The notes beneath the pieces were generated by a model. That model did not search any database and was not told the DNA's origin. It was given only the letters and a program-made list of their open reading frames with translations. From the NCBI GenBank assembly GCA_009829735.1, contig CM020618.1, forward strand, positions 14,738,568 to 14,802,567: a stretch of 64,000 nt of DNA, in the 5' to 3' direction. A program made the translations under genes and the position numbers. The stretch is from Pyropia yezoensis (lineage: Eukaryota; Rhodophyta; Bangiophyceae; Bangiales; Bangiaceae). Shown piece after piece: positions 31,301 to 42,500 of the stretch (its first letter is position 1; the number at the start of each line of letters is the position of its first letter).

Positions 31301-32285
31301 CGGCAACATATAACTGCTCATTATTTGTGACCGGTTCTCCAAGTTCACTCGGGCGATCCCGCTGAGGACCATTACGGCCCTGGATGTCACGTCAGCCTTC
31401 TGCGAGTACTGGATAGCTGCCTACGGCCCTCCAGACTCCGTCTTAACAGATGGCCCCCAGTTTGCATCCCTGTTCTTCCAAGGAGCCTGTGACCTGATGG
31501 GCATCAAGAACTTGTACACCACGACGTACCACCCGCAAACGAACGGCCAGGTGGAACGATTCAACCGGACCCTAGTGGACATGCTACGGCACTACGTGGA
31601 GGAGCACCAAGAAGACTGGGACGAGCTCCTGGCTGTCCTCACTCTAGCCTACAACTCCCGAGTTCACCGGACAACGTGGGTCGCTCCACTCGACTTTGTC
31701 ACCCCAAGGCGGCTGACCAACTTCTCCCTGGAAAGAATACCAGACGGTCTCCAGCCTGCACTGAAGTCAGGTCCCAAGGCAAAGGATGAGTTCCTGGAAC
31801 AACTGAAGCTCCTGCTCCCCAGAGTCAAGGAGTCAACCTCGAAGACCCAGGAGCGATACAAGCGGGACTATGACAAGGGAGTCCGGGAAAAGAACAAGGA
31901 ACTGGGTGGTGGCGACTGGGTTTTTGTGGACAACCATAGCAAGACCCGGGGGAAGCTGGACTCTAAGACGGAGGGACCTTATGAGATCCTGAATACGGAT
32001 GGCTGGACCTTCCTCCTGGACGTGGACGGCTCCCCGTACCGGGTGAGCACCGACCATGTCACCCGAGCCCCACCGCCAAGCAAACGGGACTTGACCCGGC
32101 GCAAGCAGGCGGCAGTATCCTGGCTATTTCAAGAAGAAGGCCGGGAATATGTCCACGTCAAGTTTGTCGACCATGCCTGGAGGGACGGGCGCTTGTACCT
32201 GCGAGCACGCTGGTTTGGTTTTAACCCGGCAGATGATACCTGGGAACCCTCAAACCGGTTACCCATCGCGGACGTCTGCGCCTAG
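28344..32285 (+). pseudogene. pol: E3 pol polyprotein, inactivated
   Basis: The frame opens at the slippery site and has no good ATG of its own nearby. Domains: protease (VVDTGAVPSVI), RT, RNase H, integrase, chromodomain. Lesions relative to E4 are as follows. YLDD is YLAD (GAC to GCC, 29952-29954). The first integrase Asp is Asn (31269-31271). A Tyr codon is TAA at 31311-31313. Three bases are missing near 31449, removing Asn from TDNGPQF. A second stop, TAG, lies at 32283-32285, about 45 codons before the end seen in E4. All other segments stay in frame, so this is recent decay of a once complete polyprotein. Confidence 0.92.
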
Positions 32286-32766
32286 ACGAGACGGAGCGGA
32301 ATTGAGGGCACTCCAGTGGCCAGAGCCGGCAAGATTCTGGAGTCGGACTCGGAGGATGACCAGAAGGAAGGGGCTGATTAAGACCCACGGGACGAGCCGA
32401 GCTCACCCGCAATGGACGCGGAACAAGAGCATTGAGAAGAAGGGAACGGGTATATCAAGGAAAACACGCAATGCAAGCATGGAACTATCAAGAAAAACCA
32501 GCACCCGCTCGAGGAACCCTTCTCTCCGCCTCTTCCCTCCTCGCTCCTCCCAAGACTCTCACCCTACTTGCCTCCAAGTACTACTCCCAGCGCGGATGCT
32601 GCGCCGCGGGAGCGTCCTCCAGCGCTGCCTCTGCGGCATGAAGGGAACCGGAGGAAGGCGGGATGACGTTGTGCGGTGGGCGCGGCGCATCCAGGTATGA
32701 CGCCATCGGAGTAGTACCGGTAGTTGCCGGGCGCTCCCGCTCATCCTGATATGCCTGTCGGCGCCT
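32286..32766. other. E3 convergent spacer and decayed pol tail
   Basis: The first part corresponds to the pol C-terminus still coding in E4 (acidic Ser/Asp/Glu-rich tail). The rest separates the pol and aORF stops. Nothing else is seen. Confidence 0.5.
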
Positions 32767-34535
32767 CTAGAAGCCAGTGAAGGTCTCCGACCACTGCTGG
32801 GCCAAGCCATGCCGCGTCAAAGTCGCCAGATGTTCGCCAACCACCGGGCTGTCCGACATTTGGCCGCTGTCCGCGCAAGCAAACACCCGGTCAACCACGT
32901 TGTTCAAGACGCTGGCGTAAGTGCCCAGCACCAGGGAAGACCCGACGCCCTCAACCTGCACCGGAAGACGACCCAGCTGGTTTTCAATCATACCGACGTC
33001 GTACTGGTCGCATGTCGGGCCACCTTGGTTCAGGTACCAGTCAGGCACTCGGAAGCGGGTAAGGCGTAGAGTCGGCGCCGGGATCTCGAACCGCCCCGAG
33101 GATGCCACTACCGGACGGTCCACGACAGCCCCGAAAACCGGAGTCCCCAACTCAAGAGGAGGCACAGGGCCGCCGACGTTGGAAGAAGGCGCCCGAGGTA
33201 GAACGGCCGGAGTAGTCGGCGACCGCACGGCCACTCCCAGACTCGCTGCAGACAGGCGCGGTGCCGGAGGAGCTTGAAGCACCGGCACAAACGGAGCAGA
33301 ACGCAAACGCGCCGGCGACGGTCCAGGCGAAGCCACCGGGGCGACAGGTGCAACAGGAGGAAGCGGAGCCGCCGCAGACGCCGACCGACCGCCGCGGCCC
33401 ATCCCGACTCCTGCACCGGCGGCCCAGTTGGCAGAAGATCGAGGGCGACCGGAGCAGGAAAGCTGCCTAGCTGCGGCCACGCCGGAAGCGGCGTCGCCGG
33501 CTGCACCTTGGCCGGAGAGGACTGGTAGACCACCGGCACCCAACCTGAGCCATCCCGACGCGGGCGGTTCTGGTCGGCAATCGCGTTCAAGAAGTTCCGG
33601 TCATGCACCGGCACCAGACGCCGGAAGTCAATCATCGCCTGGAAGAGCTCCTTGTACTCTTCGTCCTGGCTGCACAGGAAGTCGACAGTAAACTTGTCGA
33701 CAATCCAGACCATCAGGAGGTCAGGGAGGAACCAAAGCCGGTTGGACACCAAGGCCTCGTGGAGCCAGTGGTTGGCCGCCAAGACCGTCATCACAGAGGT
33801 GTACATCATGTACGGGATCGAGTGGAAGAAGCCCTTGATCGACGCCTGAGTCAAGGCGTCCAAGAAGTACCAGGTGAAGGGGATGCTGGAAGGAGCAAAC
33901 CCGACCGGGATCTCGACTTCCTGCTGCTGCGGGATGACCTTGGGGTAGTACGCCGCCCGGTTAGCATTGTCCAGCTTCCAGAACTCCAGATGGTTGCAGC
34001 TCACGAGGAAGTCACGCTGACGGCCGCGTCGCTCGCCTTGCTCCCGTGCCGGCGACAACTTGGAGTACTTCCGGGTCAGGAAAGGCGGCTCCAGAGTGAC
34101 CATGCTCGGACGGGGATCGCAGTTCAGGCTCCCCGACCCCTTGAGCGCCTCGTCCCAGACCTTGAGCGTTCGGTGGACGTACCCTTCCTCCTCCGGCCAC
34201 CGGAGAACGGACGCGGACACGCGACGCTCGGTCAAGGGTAGATCCAGCACCAGCGCGAAGGGGAGATCCTCCAGGCGAGCAACCCAAGAGGAACCCGAGA
34301 AGCTCTGGGAGCGGTCTTGTGCCAGGCGCATCTGGTCCGCCGTATGAAGGCGATTCTTTTCCATCTCGGTCAAGACCCCACGCTGGAGTTCCTTGCGCCA
34401 GATGTCCAAGCAATCCTGCTGGCACTGCGCAGCGCCGGCGCTGCTGATCACCGTGGAGTAACGCCGGGCCGCCAGAGGGTCCTGCCCAAGAAGCATCTCC
34501 GGGAGACCCACCGGGGGGGTCTCGACCGGGTGCAT
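32767..34535 (-). pseudogene. E3 antisense extra ORF, frameshifted
   Basis: This is the counterpart of the intact E4 aORF (37454-39409). It reads MHPVETPPVG from 34535, and a 1-nt deletion at about 33384-33390 (E4 has GGTCAAGCG, E3 GGTCGGCG) splits it into 33108-34535 and 32767-33543. The two halves match the N-terminal/core and C-terminal parts of the E4 protein. It lies antisense between pol and the 3' LTR. Confidence 0.85.
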
Positions 34536-34870
34536 CTCAGAAGCCGGGGGAACCCGACCCGTCCCCCCTCCGTAGCGACCGGCGCCGGCACCGACACCCG
34601 AGGAACCGAAGGCAGGAGAGGGGCGCGACTACCCGATTTCTCCTCCGCAACACTCACCGCCTGAACCACGGGCCCAGCTTGGATCTCGGAACTGGACATG
34701 ACATCCAGACTCCGGGGGAACGAGAGGGCCAAGGTTAAGGAGAGAAGGGGGGCAGAGAACCGGAGCAGGTGATCGTGACCAGGGTGAAGACGCTCGACCT
34801 CGGCACCGATGTGGACGTGCTCGAGGCTGTGCACGGTGGCACCTGGTTCGGCCGGAGGACGTGCCGGACT

Positions 34871-34883
34871 AGGGAGGGAGCTC
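34871..34883 (+). promoter_or_regulatory. E3 polypurine tract
   Basis: AGGGAGGGAG followed by CTC directly before the 3' LTR start TGTCGC. The same sequence lies at the mirrored place in E4. Confidence 0.7.
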
Positions 34884-35454
34884 TGTCGCATCCCTGGCCC
34901 CGACTTGGCGCCGACCCGGGACTGCAACCAGAGGGCACCAGGTGCCAGAACACGCCCGCCGTGTGGTGATGGTTGGCGGCCGTGGCCCGTGCCGGGCACT
35001 GGGATGCGGTGGACTACACTATCCACACGTGAGAGAGGGATTGCTGATGGGTTTTTGCATACTTGTGAGGGACTTGATTTGAGAGAATTTGAGTGTGAGA
35101 TTAGTGAGTGGGAATAGAATTAGTAGTGATAGTGGCCCCCGACCTGACGAGGTTAGACTCGGGTCGGGGCCACTCGGGGTTATGGGGGGGCTACCTGGCC
35201 AACGTGCCGAGGCTCCCCCAGATGCACGTTAAGAGGGACAGCGAGGCGCCCTTGGCCCGCGGCCTCAGGAAAAAGACAACTGCGCGTTTGCTTTCCTCTT
35301 CCCCGTGTGCACTACCGTGCGTATCTGTTTGCTCTGCGAGCAGGCACGTAAGGCAACAGGCATACCATTCTCGTAGTTCCCCTTTCTGTGTTACCTGTCC
35401 CTTTCCCCCGAGGGATATTGACACGTGTCTGAGAGGATCGAGTTTTATACCACA
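34884..35454 (+). repeat. E3 3' LTR
   Basis: 571 bp, TGTCGCATCC...TACCACA. In several positions (TGTCGC start, ACTACACTATCC) it agrees with the E4 3' LTR rather than with its own 5' LTR. Confidence 0.92.
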
Positions 35455-36534
35455 AATCTCCGATCTTTGCCGCTGCAACGGGTTACAATCGTTGCAATCC
35501 CCTGTAGCTCGCAATCGTGCGCCAACAACTACTCGACAGACTCCTGTGCTGCAATGCACGTCTTCCGTTGAACTGCATTGTCTTTGCATGCATGTCAGTG
35601 CAATACAAACTTAATAAACTGCCTCGTAGCCACGCCAATGAACGAGCCGCGGATGACTGGAGGTGGACAGCCTGCGGCCTCCGGCTCTGTGAAAACGGAC
35701 TCCCCCACAACGATCATTGAGCGGCTCAATCGTAGAAATGACACTCCCAGCCCGTCCGATGAATTGTTCTGGCGCTGCCAGATCTCGTCGTCGGGAAGGT
35801 TTGCGCTTGAGCGACGTCCCCACACCTCGTCCTAAGCTCAATAGGCAAGGGCTACCTGGAGGCATCCCGTCACGGCCACGCAGTTCCCCACGCCCACGCT
35901 CACCACCGAGCTCATTCACGACAAAGGGCCTCTCCCTCGGCTCTGATTCTGTCCTGTTGCCATCAGAGAAGCGGATCCTGCCTCAAGATCTCACTCGACA
36001 CACGCTGAGATCCATCGAACCCCCCCCAGAGATCCCATACTACCCAGTCCGGACGATTCTGCGACCAGGTCAGAGCATAATCGACTTGGTGCCGCAAACG
36101 CACACTAGCGGCCCAGGCGCCGACCTAACAAAGATTTGTGATTTCTATCCGTCGTCTCGTCTCTCTGTGCCGTCAGCCCTTCCCACCCACACAGGCATGA
36201 AATCGCTGGCTCAAACCTGCTCAATCAAGATCCCCACAAGCGCCACTCCTTCCTTCTTCCTCGATGTGCCGCGTTCGATCGCCGTGCTGCACGTGCTTGT
36301 CCAAGTCGCATATATGATATAGAGGCCAAGCGGGGTAAAACCACCGCCCCAAGGCCTCACGTGGGATGACGCGGCCCGCCTCCGGGGGAGATCCCGCCGC
36401 CAACCCAAAGCCGGGTGACGCGGGAGTCCCATCCCCCGGAGCAACCGCGGAGCCCCCGCCGGAAGTCCCGGCGGGCGCTACACCGTAGGAGGTGCCCTCC
36501 ATACGTTCATCAAGAGAGTCAGTCTCCACCCCCG
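35455..36534. other. Spacer between E3 and E4, origin unclear
   Basis: This 1.08-kb stretch is less GC-rich than its surroundings. A plus-strand frame from ATG about 35638 (MNEPRMTGGGQP...) runs about 66 codons to 35835. Another plus frame (35717-36322) continues with a Pro/Ser/Arg-rich sequence. Together they could be a frameshifted gag-like remnant, but I recognise neither. From 36534 down to 36221 a minus-strand frame (Gly/Pro-rich) leads into the E4 insertion point. Confidence 0.35.
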
Positions 36535-37105
36535 TGTGGTATGAAACTCGATCCTCTCAGACACGTGTCAATATCCCTCGGGGGAAAGGGACAGGTAACA
36601 TAGAAAGGGGAACTACGAGAATGGTACGCCTGTTGCCTCACGTGCCTGCTCGCAGAGCAAACAGATACGCACGGTAGTGCACACGGGGAAGAGGAAAGCA
36701 AACGCGCAGTTGTCTTTTTCCTGAGGCCGCGGGCCAAGGGCGCCTCGCTGTCCCTCTTAACGTGCATCTGGGGGAGCCTCGGCACGTTGGCCAGGTAGCC
36801 CCCCCATAACCCCGAGTGGCCCCGACCCGAGTCTAACCTCGTCAGGTCGGGGGCCACTATCACTACTAATTCTATTCCCACTCACTAATCTCACACTCAA
36901 ATTCTCTCAAATCAAGTCCCTCACAAGTATGCAAAAACCCATCAGCAATCCCTCTCTCACGTGTGGATAGTGTAGTCCACCGCATCCCAGTGCCCGGCAC
37001 GGGCCACGGCCGCCAACCATCACCACACGGCGGGCGTGTTCTGGCACCTGGTGCCCTCTGGTTGCAGTCCCGGGTCGGCGCCAAGTCGGGGCCAGGGATG
37101 CGACA
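36535..37105 (-). repeat. E4 3' LTR
   Basis: 571 bp. On the minus strand TGTCGCATCC...ATACCACA. The stem-loop and GACACGTGTC palindrome are conserved. Confidence 0.93.
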
Positions 37106-37119
37106 GAGCTCCCTCCCTA
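37106..37119 (-). promoter_or_regulatory. E4 polypurine tract
   Basis: On the minus strand TAGGGAGGGAGCTC, directly before the 3' LTR, as in E3. Confidence 0.7.
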
Positions 37120-37453
37120 GTCCGGCACGTCCTCCGGCCGAACCAGGTGCCACCGTGCACAGCCTCGAGCACGTCCACATCGGTGCCGAGGTCGAGCGTC
37201 TTCACCCTGGTCACGATCACCTGCTCCGGTTCTCTGCCCCCCTTCTCTCCTTAACCTTGGCCCTCTCGTTCCCCCGGAGTCTGGATGTCATGTCCAGTTC
37301 CGAGATCCAAGCTGGGCCCGTGGTTCAGGCGGTGAGTGTTGCGGAGGAGAAATCGGGTAGTCGCGCCCCTCTCCTGCCTTCGGTTCCTCGGGTGTCGGTG
37401 CCGGCGCCGGTCGCTACGGAGGGGGGACGGGTCGGGTTCCCCCGGCTTCTGAG

Positions 37454-39409
37454 ATGCACCCGGTCGAGACCCCCCCGGTGGGTCTCCCGGAGATGCTTCT
37501 TGGGCAGGACCCTCTGGCGGCCCGGCGTTACTCCACGGTGATCAGCAGCGCCGGCGCTGCGCAGTGCCAGCAGGATTGCTTGGACATCTGGCGCAAGGAA
37601 CTCCAGCGCGGGGTCCTGACCGAGATGGATAAGGCTCGTCTTCACACGGCGGACCAGATGCGCCTGGCACAAGACCGCTCCCAGAGCTTCTCGGGTTCCT
37701 CTTGGGTTGCTCGCCTGGAGGATCTCCCCTTCGCGCTGGTGCTGGATCTACCCTTGACCGAGCGTCGCGTGTCCGCGTCCGTTCTCCGGTGGCCGGAGGA
37801 GGAAGGGTACGTCCACCGGGCGCTCAAGGTCTGGGACGAAGCGCTCAAGGGGTCGGGGAGCCTGAACTGCGATCCCCGTCCGAGCATGGTCACTCTGGAG
37901 CCGCCTTTCCTGACCCGGAAGTACTCCAAGTTGTCGCCGGCACGGGAGCAAGGCGAGCGACGCGGCCGTCAGCGTGACTTCCTCGTGAGCTGCAACCATC
38001 TGGAGTTCTGGAAGCTGGACAATGCTAACCGGGCGGCGTACTACCCCAAGGTCATCCCGCAGCAGCAGGAAGTCGAGATCCCGGTCGGGTTTGCTCCTTC
38101 CAGCATCCCCTTCACCTGGTACTTCTTGGACGCCTTGACTCAGGCGTCGATCAAGGGCTTCTTCCACTCGATCCCGTACATGATGTACACGTCCGAGATG
38201 ACAGTCTTGGCGGCCAACCACTGGCTCCACGAGGCCTTGGTGTCCAACCGGCTTTGGTTCCTCCCTGACCTCCTGATGGTCTGGATTGTCGACAAGTTGA
38301 CCGTCGACTTCCTGTGCAGCCAGGACGAAGAGTACAAGGGGCTCTTCCAGGCGATGATTGACTTCCGGCGTCTGGTGCCGGTGCATGACCGGAACTTCTT
38401 GAACGCGATTGCCGACCAGAACCGCCCGCGTCGGGATGGCTTCGGTTGGGCGCAGGTGGTCTACCAGTCTTCTCCGGCCAAGGTGCAGCTGGCGACGCCG
38501 CTTCCGGCGTGGCCGCAGCTAGGTAGCTTTCCTGCCCCGGCCGCGCTTGATCTTCTGCCAGTTGAGCCGCCGGTGCAGGAGTCGGGATGGGCCGCGGCGG
38601 TCGGTCAAGCGTCTGCGGCGGCTCCGCTTCCTCCTGTTGCACCTGTCGCCCCGGTGGCCTCGCCTGAACCGTCGCCGGCGCGTTCACGCCCTGTTCCGGC
38701 TGTGCCGGTACTTCAAGCTCCTCCGGCACCGCGCCTGTCTGCGGCGAGTCTGGGGGTGACCGTGCGGTCGCCTACCACTCCGGGCGCTCCGCCTCGGACG
38801 CCTTCTTCCAACGCCGGCGGCGCTGTGCCTCCGCTGGAGTTGGGTACTCCGGTTTCGGGGGCCGTTGTGGACCGTCCGGTGGTGTCATCCTCGGGGCGGT
38901 TCGAGATTCCGGCGCCGACTCTGCGCCTTACCCGCTTCCGGGTGCCTCACTGGTACCTGAACCAAGGTGGCCCGACATGCGACCAGTACAACGTCGGTAT
39001 GATTGAAGACCAGCTGGGTCGTCTTCCGGTGCAGGTTGAGGGCGTCGGGTCTTCCCTGGTGCTGGGCACTTACGCCAGCGTCTTGAACAACGTGGTTGAC
39101 CGGGTGTTTGCTTGCGCGGACAGCGGCCAAATGTCGGACAGCCCGGTGGTTGGCGAACTTCTGGCGACCTTGACGCGGCATGGCTTGGCCCAGCAGTGGT
39201 CAGAAGCCATCACTGGCTTCCAGGGGCGCCGACGGGCATATCTGGATGAGCGGGAGCGCCCGGCAACTACCGGTACTACTCCGATGGCGTCATACCTGGA
39301 TGCGCCGCGCCCCTCGCACTACGTCATCCCGTCTTCCTCCGGTTCCCGTCGTGCCGCGGAGGCAGCGCTGGAGGACACTCCCGCGGCTCAGCGTCCGCGC
39401 CGGGAGTAG
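37454..39409 (+). CDS. E4 antisense extra ORF (651 aa, intact)
   Basis: It starts MHPVETPPVG. The frame is also open a little upstream, and another ATG at 37290 (MSSSEIQAG) begins an N-terminus in a different frame that would need a -1 shift in the GGAGGGGGGA run (same in E3). The core (about residues 60-330) is helical and hydrophobic in patches, with RAAYYPKVIP and NRLWFLPDLL motifs shared with E1 and E2. A Pro/Ala/Val-rich linker follows (about 370-470), then a C-terminal domain with LRLTRFRVP and HGLAQQWSEA. I see no signal peptide or clear transmembrane helix. It is transcribed opposite to gag-pol and ends 145 bp from the pol stop. Function unknown. A structural protein or an antisense regulator are both possible. 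Confidence 0.88.
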   Translation: MHPVETPPVGLPEMLLGQDPLAARRYSTVISSAGAAQCQQDCLDIWRKELQRGVLTEMDKARLHTADQMRLAQDRSQSFSGSSWVARLEDLPFALVLDLPLTERRVSASVLRWPEEEGYVHRALKVWDEALKGSGSLNCDPRPSMVTLEPPFLTRKYSKLSPAREQGERRGRQRDFLVSCNHLEFWKLDNANRAAYYPKVIPQQQEVEIPVGFAPSSIPFTWYFLDALTQASIKGFFHSIPYMMYTSEMTVLAANHWLHEALVSNRLWFLPDLLMVWIVDKLTVDFLCSQDEEYKGLFQAMIDFRRLVPVHDRNFLNAIADQNRPRRDGFGWAQVVYQSSPAKVQLATPLPAWPQLGSFPAPAALDLLPVEPPVQESGWAAAVGQASAAAPLPPVAPVAPVASPEPSPARSRPVPAVPVLQAPPAPRLSAASLGVTVRSPTTPGAPPRTPSSNAGGAVPPLELGTPVSGAVVDRPVVSSSGRFEIPAPTLRLTRFRVPHWYLNQGGPTCDQYNVGMIEDQLGRLPVQVEGVGSSLVLGTYASVLNNVVDRVFACADSGQMSDSPVVGELLATLTRHGLAQQWSEAITGFQGRRRAYLDERERPATTGTTPMASYLDAPRPSHYVIPSSSGSRRAAEAALEDTPAAQRPRRE

Positions 39410-39554
39410 TAGTTGGAGGCAAGGAGGGTGAGGGTCTTGGGAGAAGCGAGGAGGGAAGAGGCGGAGAGAAGGGTTGCCCGAGCGGGTGCTTGTTTTCCTT
39501 GATTGTTCCATGCTTGTATTGCGTGTTCTCCTTGATATACCCGTTCCCTTCTTC
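39410..39554. other. E4 convergent spacer
   Basis: 145 bp between the aORF stop (+) and the pol stop (-), purine-rich at its left. No clear hairpin seen. Confidence 0.4.
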
Positions 39555-42500
39555 TCAATCCTCTTGTTCCGCATCCGTTGCGGATGAACTCGGCTCGTCC
39601 CGAGGGTCTTGGTTGGCCCCATCCTCTTGGTCCTCCTCCGAGTCCGACTCCAGAATCTTGCCGGCTCTGGCCACTGGAGTGCCCTCTATCCCGTTCCGTC
39701 GCGTGTAGGCACAGACATCCGCGATGGGTAGCCGGTTTGAGGGTTCCCAGGTATCATCTGCCGGGTTAAAACCGAACCAGCGTACTCGCAGGTACAAGCG
39801 TCCGTCTCTCCAGGCATGGTCCACAAACTTGACGTAGACATATTCCGGACCTTCTTCTTGGGATAGCCAGGGTACTGCGGCCCGCTTGCGCCGGGTCAAG
39901 TCCCGTTGGCTTGGCGGTGGGGCTCGGGTGACATGGTCGGTGCTCACCCGGTACGGGGAGCCATCCACGTCTAGAAGAAAGGTCCAACCGTCCGTATTCA
40001 GGATCTCATAAGGTCCATCCGTCTTAGAGTCCAGCTTCCCCCGGGTCTTGCTATGGTTGTCCACAAAAACCCAGTCGCCACCACCCAGTTCCTTGTTCTT
40101 TTCCCGAACGCCCTTGTCATAGCCCCGCTTGTATCGCTCCTGGGTCTTCGAGATCGACTCCTTGACTCTGGGGAGCAGGAGCTTCAGTTGTTCCAGGAAC
40201 TCATCCTTTGCCTTGGGACCTGACTTCAGTGCAGGCTGGAGACCGTCTGGTATTCTTTCCAGGGAGAAGTTGGTCAGCCGCCTTGGGGTGACAAAGTCGA
40301 GTGGAGCGACCCACGTTGTCCGGTGAACTCGGGAGTTGTAGGCTAGAGTGAGGACAGCCAGGAGCTCGTCCCAGTCTTCTTGGTGCTCCTCCACGTAGTG
40401 CCGTAGCATGTCCACTAGGGTCCGGTTGAATCGTTCCACCTGGCCGTTCGTTTGCGGGTGGTACGTCGTGGTGTACAAGTTCTTGATGCCCATCAGGTCA
40501 CAGGCTCCTTGGAAGAACAGGGATGCAAACTGGGGACCGTTGTCGGTTAAGACGGAGTCTGGAGGGCCGTAGGCAGCTATCCAGTACTCGCAGAAGGCTG
40601 ACGTGACATCCAGAGCCGTGATGGTCCTCAGCGGGATTGCTCGAGTGAACTTGGAGGACCGGTCACAAATAATGAGCAGGTATATGTTGCCACTGGATGT
40701 TTCAGGTAGGGGCCCCAGGATGTCCATGCTTAAGCTTGCAAAGGGCTCCACCGCAGGGAATAGGCGTAGCTTAGAAGTTTTCTTCCTCTGTGACAACCGG
40801 TTCCTTGCACACGAAACACAAGCCTCCAGGTACTTATGGACGTCACTGGCCATGGTTTCCCAGTAATAGTGTCGTCTCATGGAAGCATACATCCGATTGA
40901 TACCAGGATGTCCGGCCTGGGGAGACGAGTGCTCCAGGCGTAGGATGTCAGCTCGTAGACTCCGGGGTACGTAGACTTGAGTGGCCCCATCGAAGAGTGA
41001 CACCCGTACTAGGAGTCCATCTGTAGACTCGGAGAAACGACTGTTCCGGTTCAGGTCCATTTGGTGGCGAAGCTCCAAGCATTGAGGATCCGTCAGTTGT
41101 GCCTCCAGCATCCGGTGAATGGTCACCGGTTGATGAGCTTCAGGTGTCTCATACAGGGGAGCGTGCCAGCCACGTCCGACATTCGGGAGGATGAAGCAAG
41201 GTATTTCCTCCGGGATAGGACCGGTATCGGCTGCAGGAGTCTCCAGCTGGGACATGGTGTCGGCGCAGTGGTGCTCCCTCCCTGCTCTGGTGCACACCTT
41301 GTACTTGAACTCCGAAAGGCATAGGCGCCACCGGGCGACCTTTCCTTGACTGCTGTCCATACATAGCAGCCACCTTAGGCTGGCGTGGTCCGTCCGGATG
41401 AGGAACTCTTGTCCTTCAAGATATGGCCGTAACAGGAAGCAAGCCCAGACGACTGCCAAGCACTCGCGCTCCGTCGTGGAATAGTTCTTCTCGGCTGGAG
41501 TCAAGACGCGACTGTAGTAGCCTATCGGGAGGAAGTGCCCATCAGGTTGCTGCTGGAGTAGAGAGCACCCCACCTGGACGCCACAGGCATCAGTCTCCAG
41601 GACAAACTGGCCCTCCCGCTTGGGTAACGCCAGTACTGGAGTGGTGGTCAGGCGTTTTTTGAGCTCTTCGAAGGCCGCGGTCTGCTTCTCGTCGAACACC
41701 GGGAGTTGTGCGGGAAGCTTCTTGCTGGTCAGCTTGGTCAGTGGCCGGCCAATCAGAGCACAGTCCCGTACGAACCGGCGGTAGACGTTGCACATACCCA
41801 GGAAGCTCTTGAGTTCCGTCTGGGTTTTGGGTTGCCGTGCATGCCGGAGGGCCTTGATGTTCTTCTCATTGACTCGGAGCTCCCCCGGACTCAGCACGTG
41901 CCCCAGATACTCCACCTCAGTCTCAAACAGGTGGCACTTCTCGGCCTTGAGGGTAACTCCAGCCTTGGACAGGAGGGCCAGGACCTCCCGAAGGTGCTCC
42001 AGGTGTTCCGCTGGGGTCTTGGAGAAAACGATAATGTCGTCCAGGTAGACCAAACATGTTCTCCACGTTAGCCCCGACAGGATGATGTCGATGGCTCTCT
42101 GGAAGGTTGCCGGAGCATTGGTGAGACCAAAAGGAAGACGCTTGCACCGGAATAGTCTCAGGTGGCACGTGAAGGTGGTCTTGTCCTTGTCCTCGTCAGC
42201 CAGAGGGATCTGCCAGTAACCGGCATTACAATCCAGTGTCGAGAAGAGGGTGGCATCACCAAGAAAGTCGATGCAATCATCCATCTGGGGTATCGGGTAT
42301 ACGTCCTTGACTGTCATCTCGTTCAGGCGCCGGTAGTCAACGCAGAAACGGAAGTGACCGCCGGTTTTCGGGACGACTACCACCGGGAAAGCCCACTCGC
42401 CATCAGACGGCTCGATAACATCCATCTTGAGCATCTTGTTAACCTGCTTCTCAATCTCATCCCGGCGATGAGGTCCAGCCCGATATGGTTGCATGTGCAC

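Larger units (their letters stand above)
25807..35454 (+). mobile_element. E3: Ty3/gypsy LTR retrotransposon, defective
   Basis: 571-bp LTRs, PBS, gag, pol, antisense ORF, PPT. It is the same family as E4 but oriented oppositely. The left flank CACCT (25802-25806) and right flank AATCT (35455-35459) do not match, so no target duplication is visible. The LTRs differ at roughly a dozen or more positions. pol and aORF carry disabling changes. Confidence 0.93.
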
